Source: Aeromicrobium chenweiae (lineage in GTDB: Bacteria > Actinomycetota > Actinomycetes > Propionibacteriales > Nocardioidaceae). From it: a stretch of 64,000 nucleotides of DNA. The first letter of the stretch is position 1, and each line of letters starts with the position of its first letter. This document shows, in pieces, positions 60,906 to 64,000 of the stretch. The position numbers were made by a program, and so were the translations under genes. The stretch spans positions 2,356,001 to 2,420,000 of the forward strand of contig NZ_CP026952.1 of assembly GCF_003065605.1 (NCBI RefSeq), written 5' to 3'. The notes beneath the pieces were generated by a model, which was not told the origin of the DNA, did not search any database, and worked only from the letters and a program-made list of their open reading frames with translations.

Positions 60906-62827
60906 ACCGCCGGCGCCGCGAACTGCGCCGAGTACAGCCGCTCGTACGCCCCGCCGGCCGCCCGGAGCGAGTCGTGGGTGCCCTGCTCGACGATGTGCCC
61001 GTCCTCCATCACGACGATGTGGTCCGCGTCGCGGATCGTCGACAGGCGGTGGGCGATGACGAAGGACGTCCGTCCCGCCCGCAGCTGCTCCATGGCCCCC
61101 TGGACGAGCGACTCGGTGCGGGTGTCGACCGAGCTCGTGGCCTCGTCCAGGACGAGGATCGACGGATCGGCCAGGAAGGCCCGCGCGATCGTCAGCAGCT
61201 GGCGCTGGCCCGCGCTGACGTTCGTGCCCTGGTCCTCGATCACGGTGTCGTAGCCGTCCGGCAGCGTGCGCACGAAGTGGTCGACGAACGCGGCCTCGGA
61301 CGCCGCGATGATCTCGTCCTCGGTCGCGTCGTCGGCACCGTACGCGATGTTGTCGCGGATCGTGCCCTTGAACAGCCAGGTGTCCTGCAGCACGACACCG
61401 AAGTTGCGGCGCAGCGGCCCACGGTCCATCCGGGCGATGTCGACACCGTCGAGGGTGATGCGGCCCGCGTCGACGTCGTAGAAGCGCAGGACGAGGTTGG
61501 TCAGCGTGGTCTTGCCTGCCCCGGTCGGGCCCACGATCGCGATCGTCTGGCCGGGCTCGGCCACCAGGTCGAGGTGCTCGATGAGGGGCTCGTCCGGCAC
61601 GTACGAGAACGACACGTCCTCGAACACGACCCGCCCGCGCACCGGGTCCGGGAAGGGCGCGTCGGCCTCGTCGGGACGTTCCTCGTCCTCGTCGAGCAGG
61701 CCGAAGACCCGCTCGGCCGACGCGACGCCGGACTGGAGCACCTGGATCATGGCGGCGAGCTGGGTCAGCGGCTGGGTGAACTGCCGGGAGTACTGGATGA
61801 ACGCCTGCACGTCGCCGATGCTCAGCGAGCCGGACGCGACGCGCAGACCGCCGATCACGGCCACGAGGACGTAGTTGATGTTGCTGATGAACATCATGAC
61901 CGGCTGGATCACGCCGGAGATGAACTGGGCCTTGAAGGACGCGTCGAAGACCGCGTCGTTGCGCGCCTGGAACTCCTCGCGGGCCTCGGCCTGCCGGCCG
62001 AAGACCTTGACGACGTCGTGACCGGTGAACACCTCCTCGATGTGACCGTTGAGGCGACCGGTGCTGGCCCACTGCTTGACGAACTGCGGCTGCGAGCGCT
62101 TCGTGACCGCACGGGTGATCGCGAGTGCCAGCGGGATCGTCACCAGCGCGACCAGGGCGAGCAGGGGCGAGATCACGAACATCATCGCGAGCGTGCCGAT
62201 GACCATGAGGAGCGAGGTGAGCAGCTGGCTCATGGTCTGCTGGAACGACTGGGCGATGTTGTCGATGTCGTTGGTCGTGCGCGAGAGCACCTCGCCGCGC
62301 TCGGTGCGGTCGAAGTACGACAGCGGCAGACGGTTGATCTTCGCCTCGACGTCGTCGCGCAGGCGGGCCACGGTGCGCTGCACGACGATCGTGGTGAAAC
62401 GGCCCTGGAACCACTGCAGCAGCGACGCCAGGACGTACAGGACGAGCACTCCGCCCAGCACCCACGAGAGGCTGGTGAAGTCGATGCCCGAGCCCGGCTG
62501 CAGGTCCACGGACGAGACGAGGGACGCGAGCTGGTCCCGTCCGTCGGCGCGCAGGGTCGCCACGACCTCGGCCTTCGTGGTGCCGGCGGGGAACTGGTCG
62601 GACAGGTAGCCGGTGAAGACGATGTCGGTCGCACGTCCGAGGACCTTGGGCCCGATCACGGACAGAGAGGTCGCGATGACGCCGAAGACCACGACACCCC
62701 AGAGGATCCGGCGCTGGTCCAGCACGCGGTCGGCGAGGCGGCGCAGCGTGCCCTTGAAGTCCTGGGCCCGGGCCGGGGGCATGCCCATGCCCGCGAGTGC
62801 CGGTCCGCCCGGCCGTCCGCCGCTCAT
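60902..62827 (-). CDS. ABC transporter, fused permease/ATPase (exporter half-transporter B)
   Basis: A 641-residue exporter subunit. Six membrane helices (about 40-370), coupling-helix region, then ATPase: Walker A GPTGAGKTT, Q-loop LQDTWLFKGTI, signature NVSAGQRQLLTIARA (a VSAGQ rather than LSGGQ form), Walker B ILVLDEATSSVD, switch VIAHRLSTI. With the co-directional gene upstream (62824-64000) it forms a heterodimeric exporter of the LmrCD/TM287-288 class. Substrate unknown. The ATG at 62827 overlaps the partner's stop (ATGA). Confidence 0.93.
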   Translation of the reverse strand: MSGGRPGGPALAGMGMPPARAQDFKGTLRRLADRVLDQRRILWGVVVFGVIATSLSVIGPKVLGRATDIVFTGYLSDQFPAGTTKAEVVATLRADGRDQLASLVSSVDLQPGSGIDFTSLSWVLGGVLVLYVLASLLQWFQGRFTTIVVQRTVARLRDDVEAKINRLPLSYFDRTERGEVLSRTTNDIDNIAQSFQQTMSQLLTSLLMVIGTLAMMFVISPLLALVALVTIPLALAITRAVTKRSQPQFVKQWASTGRLNGHIEEVFTGHDVVKVFGRQAEAREEFQARNDAVFDASFKAQFISGVIQPVMMFISNINYVLVAVIGGLRVASGSLSIGDVQAFIQYSRQFTQPLTQLAAMIQVLQSGVASAERVFGLLDEDEERPDEADAPFPDPVRGRVVFEDVSFSYVPDEPLIEHLDLVAEPGQTIAIVGPTGAGKTTLTNLVLRFYDVDAGRITLDGVDIARMDRGPLRRNFGVVLQDTWLFKGTIRDNIAYGADDATEDEIIAASEAAFVDHFVRTLPDGYDTVIEDQGTNVSAGQRQLLTIARAFLADPSILVLDEATSSVDTRTESLVQGAMEQLRAGRTSFVIAHRLSTIRDADHIVVMEDGHIVEQGTHDSLRAAGGAYERLYSAQFAAPAV

Positions 62828-64000
62828 GCGGTCGCCTCCTCGAGCGTGAGCTGCGACAGGACGATCTCGCGGTAGACGCCGCAGGTCTCCATCAGCTCGT
62901 CGTGGGTGCCGGTGCCGACGACCCGGCCCTCGTCCAGGACGACGATGCGGTCGGCGCCGCGGATCGTGGAGACGCGCTGGGCGACGATGATCACCGCGGA
63001 GTCGGCGGTCACCGTGCGCAGGGCCGCACGCAGCGCCGCGTCGGTGCCGTAGTCCAGGGCCGAGAAGGAGTCGTCGAACAGGTAGATCGCCGGGCGCTTG
63101 ATGATCGCGCGGGCGATCGCCAGGCGCTGGCGCTGGCCACCGGAGACGTTCGTGCCGCCCTGCGCGATCGGTGCCTCGAGCTGCTCGGGCATCCGGCGCA
63201 CGAAGTCGGTGGCCTGGGCGATCTCGAGGGCCGCCCACACCTCCTCGTCGGTCGCGTCCGGACGTCCGTACCGCAGGTTCGAACCCACCGTGCCGGAGAA
63301 CAGGAAGGGGCGCTGCGGCACCAGTCCGATCGCGGCCCACACGTCCTCGGGGCGCAGCGAGCGGACGTCGTGGCCGTCGATCCGGACCGTGCCGGACGTC
63401 GCGTCGAACAGCCGCGGGACGAGCCCGAGCAGGGTCGACTTGCCGCTGCCGGTCGAGCCGATGATCGCGGTGGTCTCCCCCGGGCGCGCGACGAGGTCGA
63501 TCCCGTGCAGGACGTCGTGCTCGGCGCCGGGGAACGCGAACGAGGCGTCCTGGATGTCGACCCGGCCCTCGGACAGCGTGACCGGGACCGCTCCGTCGGG
63601 GGCCTGGACGCTCGGCTCGGTGCGGAGCACCTCGGTGATGCGCTCCGCCGACACCTCGGCGCGGGGCCAGAGCATCAGCATGAACGTGGCCATCATGACC
63701 GACATGAGGATCTGGACCAGGTAGTTCTGGAACGCGGTCAGGGTGCCGACGTCCAGGTCGCCGCTGCCGATGCGGTAGCCGCCGAACCACGTGGCCAGCA
63801 CGACCGAGACGTTCATGATGAGCATGACGATCGGGAACATCATGGCCATGAGCCGGCCGACCGCGATCGCGACCTCCATGTTCTCGCGGTTCGCGTCGCC
63901 GAAGCGGCGGCCCTCGTAGTCCTCCTTGACGAACGCCCGGATCACCCGGATCCCCATGATCTGCTCGCGCATGACCCCGTTGATCGCGTCGATCTTGACC
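62824..64000 (-). CDS. ABC transporter, fused permease/ATPase (exporter half-transporter A; 5' end outside window)
   Basis: The C-terminal part of the partner exporter subunit, open to the right edge of the window (the frame is still open at 64000). Visible are the last three or so membrane helices and a complete ATPase: Walker A GSTGSGKST, signature NVSGGQRQRLAIARA, Walker B IYLFDDSFSALD. Here the residue after Walker B is Asp instead of Glu (FDDSF), the usual degenerate site in one half of heterodimeric exporters. The two genes overlap by four bases. Confidence 0.92.
   Translation of the reverse strand, partial: VKIDAINGVMREQIMGIRVIRAFVKEDYEGRRFGDANRENMEVAIAVGRLMAMMFPIVMLIMNVSVVLATWFGGYRIGSGDLDVGTLTAFQNYLVQILMSVMMATFMLMLWPRAEVSAERITEVLRTEPSVQAPDGAVPVTLSEGRVDIQDASFAFPGAEHDVLHGIDLVARPGETTAIIGSTGSGKSTLLGLVPRLFDATSGTVRIDGHDVRSLRPEDVWAAIGLVPQRPFLFSGTVGSNLRYGRPDATDEEVWAALEIAQATDFVRRMPEQLEAPIAQGGTNVSGGQRQRLAIARAIIKRPAIYLFDDSFSALDYGTDAALRAALRTVTADSAVIIVAQRVSTIRGADRIVVLDEGRVVGTGTHDELMETCGVYREIVLSQLTLEEATA

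Overview
The window is one continuous stretch of high-GC actinobacterial chromosome, almost fully coding, with short gaps and many 1-4 nt start/stop overlaps. Gene content and order (truB-rbfA-infB-ylxR-nusA-rimP; proS with a DUF4081-like acetyltransferase; ispG-rseP-dxr; cdsA-frr-pyrH-tsf-rpsB; xerC-dprA-yifB-yraN; rnhB-lepB-rplS; trmD-rimM-khpA-rpsP) are those of Actinobacteria. Lsr2, DUF2469, a GlnR-type operator and leaderless promoters agree. The likeliest placement is Propionibacteriales/Nocardioidaceae (Aeromicrobium- or Nocardioides-like); this is inference from organisation, not from a search. No tRNA, rRNA, insertion sequence, prophage or CRISPR array was seen.

Layout. 1-2935: the 3' end of an OmpR-type response regulator, a soluble Ser/Thr kinase overlapping a secreted Asn-Thr-repeat protein, and a cardiolipin-synthase-like PLD enzyme. 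2952-9109: translation and transcription factors read leftward. 9245-17579: a small Tat-like protein with a ferritin-like DUF4439 protein, then proS, DoxX-like, GNAT, a lipoprotein and the MEP-pathway/site-2-protease genes. 17612-22640: an ABC exporter divergent from a NarL-type two-component pair, an unusual Lsr2, and a secreted SGNH hydrolase. 22654-30212: a polyamine locus with a saccharopine-dehydrogenase-like enzyme, a class III aminotransferase, PotDABC-type transporter genes and an AsnC/Lrp regulator. 30209-33170: enoyl-CoA hydratase with an AMP-ligase-like fragment, YdeI-like protein and rlmN.

33285-40963 holds the most unusual locus: two transglutaminase-fold proteins, a circularly permuted ATP-grasp/alpha-E fusion and a zinc-ribbon metallopeptidase in one leftward operon. 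The family is predicted to make or modify peptides, but product and target are unknown. 41060-41200 is a repeat array with a centre of symmetry. 41211-51595: phospholipid, ribosome-recycling and elongation genes, a tandem-M23 protein, a purine deaminase, and recombination/DNA-processing genes. 51704-58907: a lone cobS, rnhB, two signal peptidases, rplS, a GlnR-type-controlled amtB inside the trmD/rplS block, and the rpsP operon. 59103-64000: a membrane hydroxylase, a PNPOx-fold protein, an ArsC-like protein and two paired ABC exporter subunits, the last cut by the window end.

Cross-cutting signals: (i) at least eight genes have a TANNNT box exactly 6 nt before the start codon, implying leaderless mRNAs; (ii) a 19-bp sequence is identical upstream of the aminotransferase and potD, with a degenerate third copy upstream of the dehydrogenase; (iii) long inverted repeats sit in four intergenic gaps; (iv) the infB ribosome binding site lies in a stem-loop; (v) a near-canonical GlnR operator precedes amtB.
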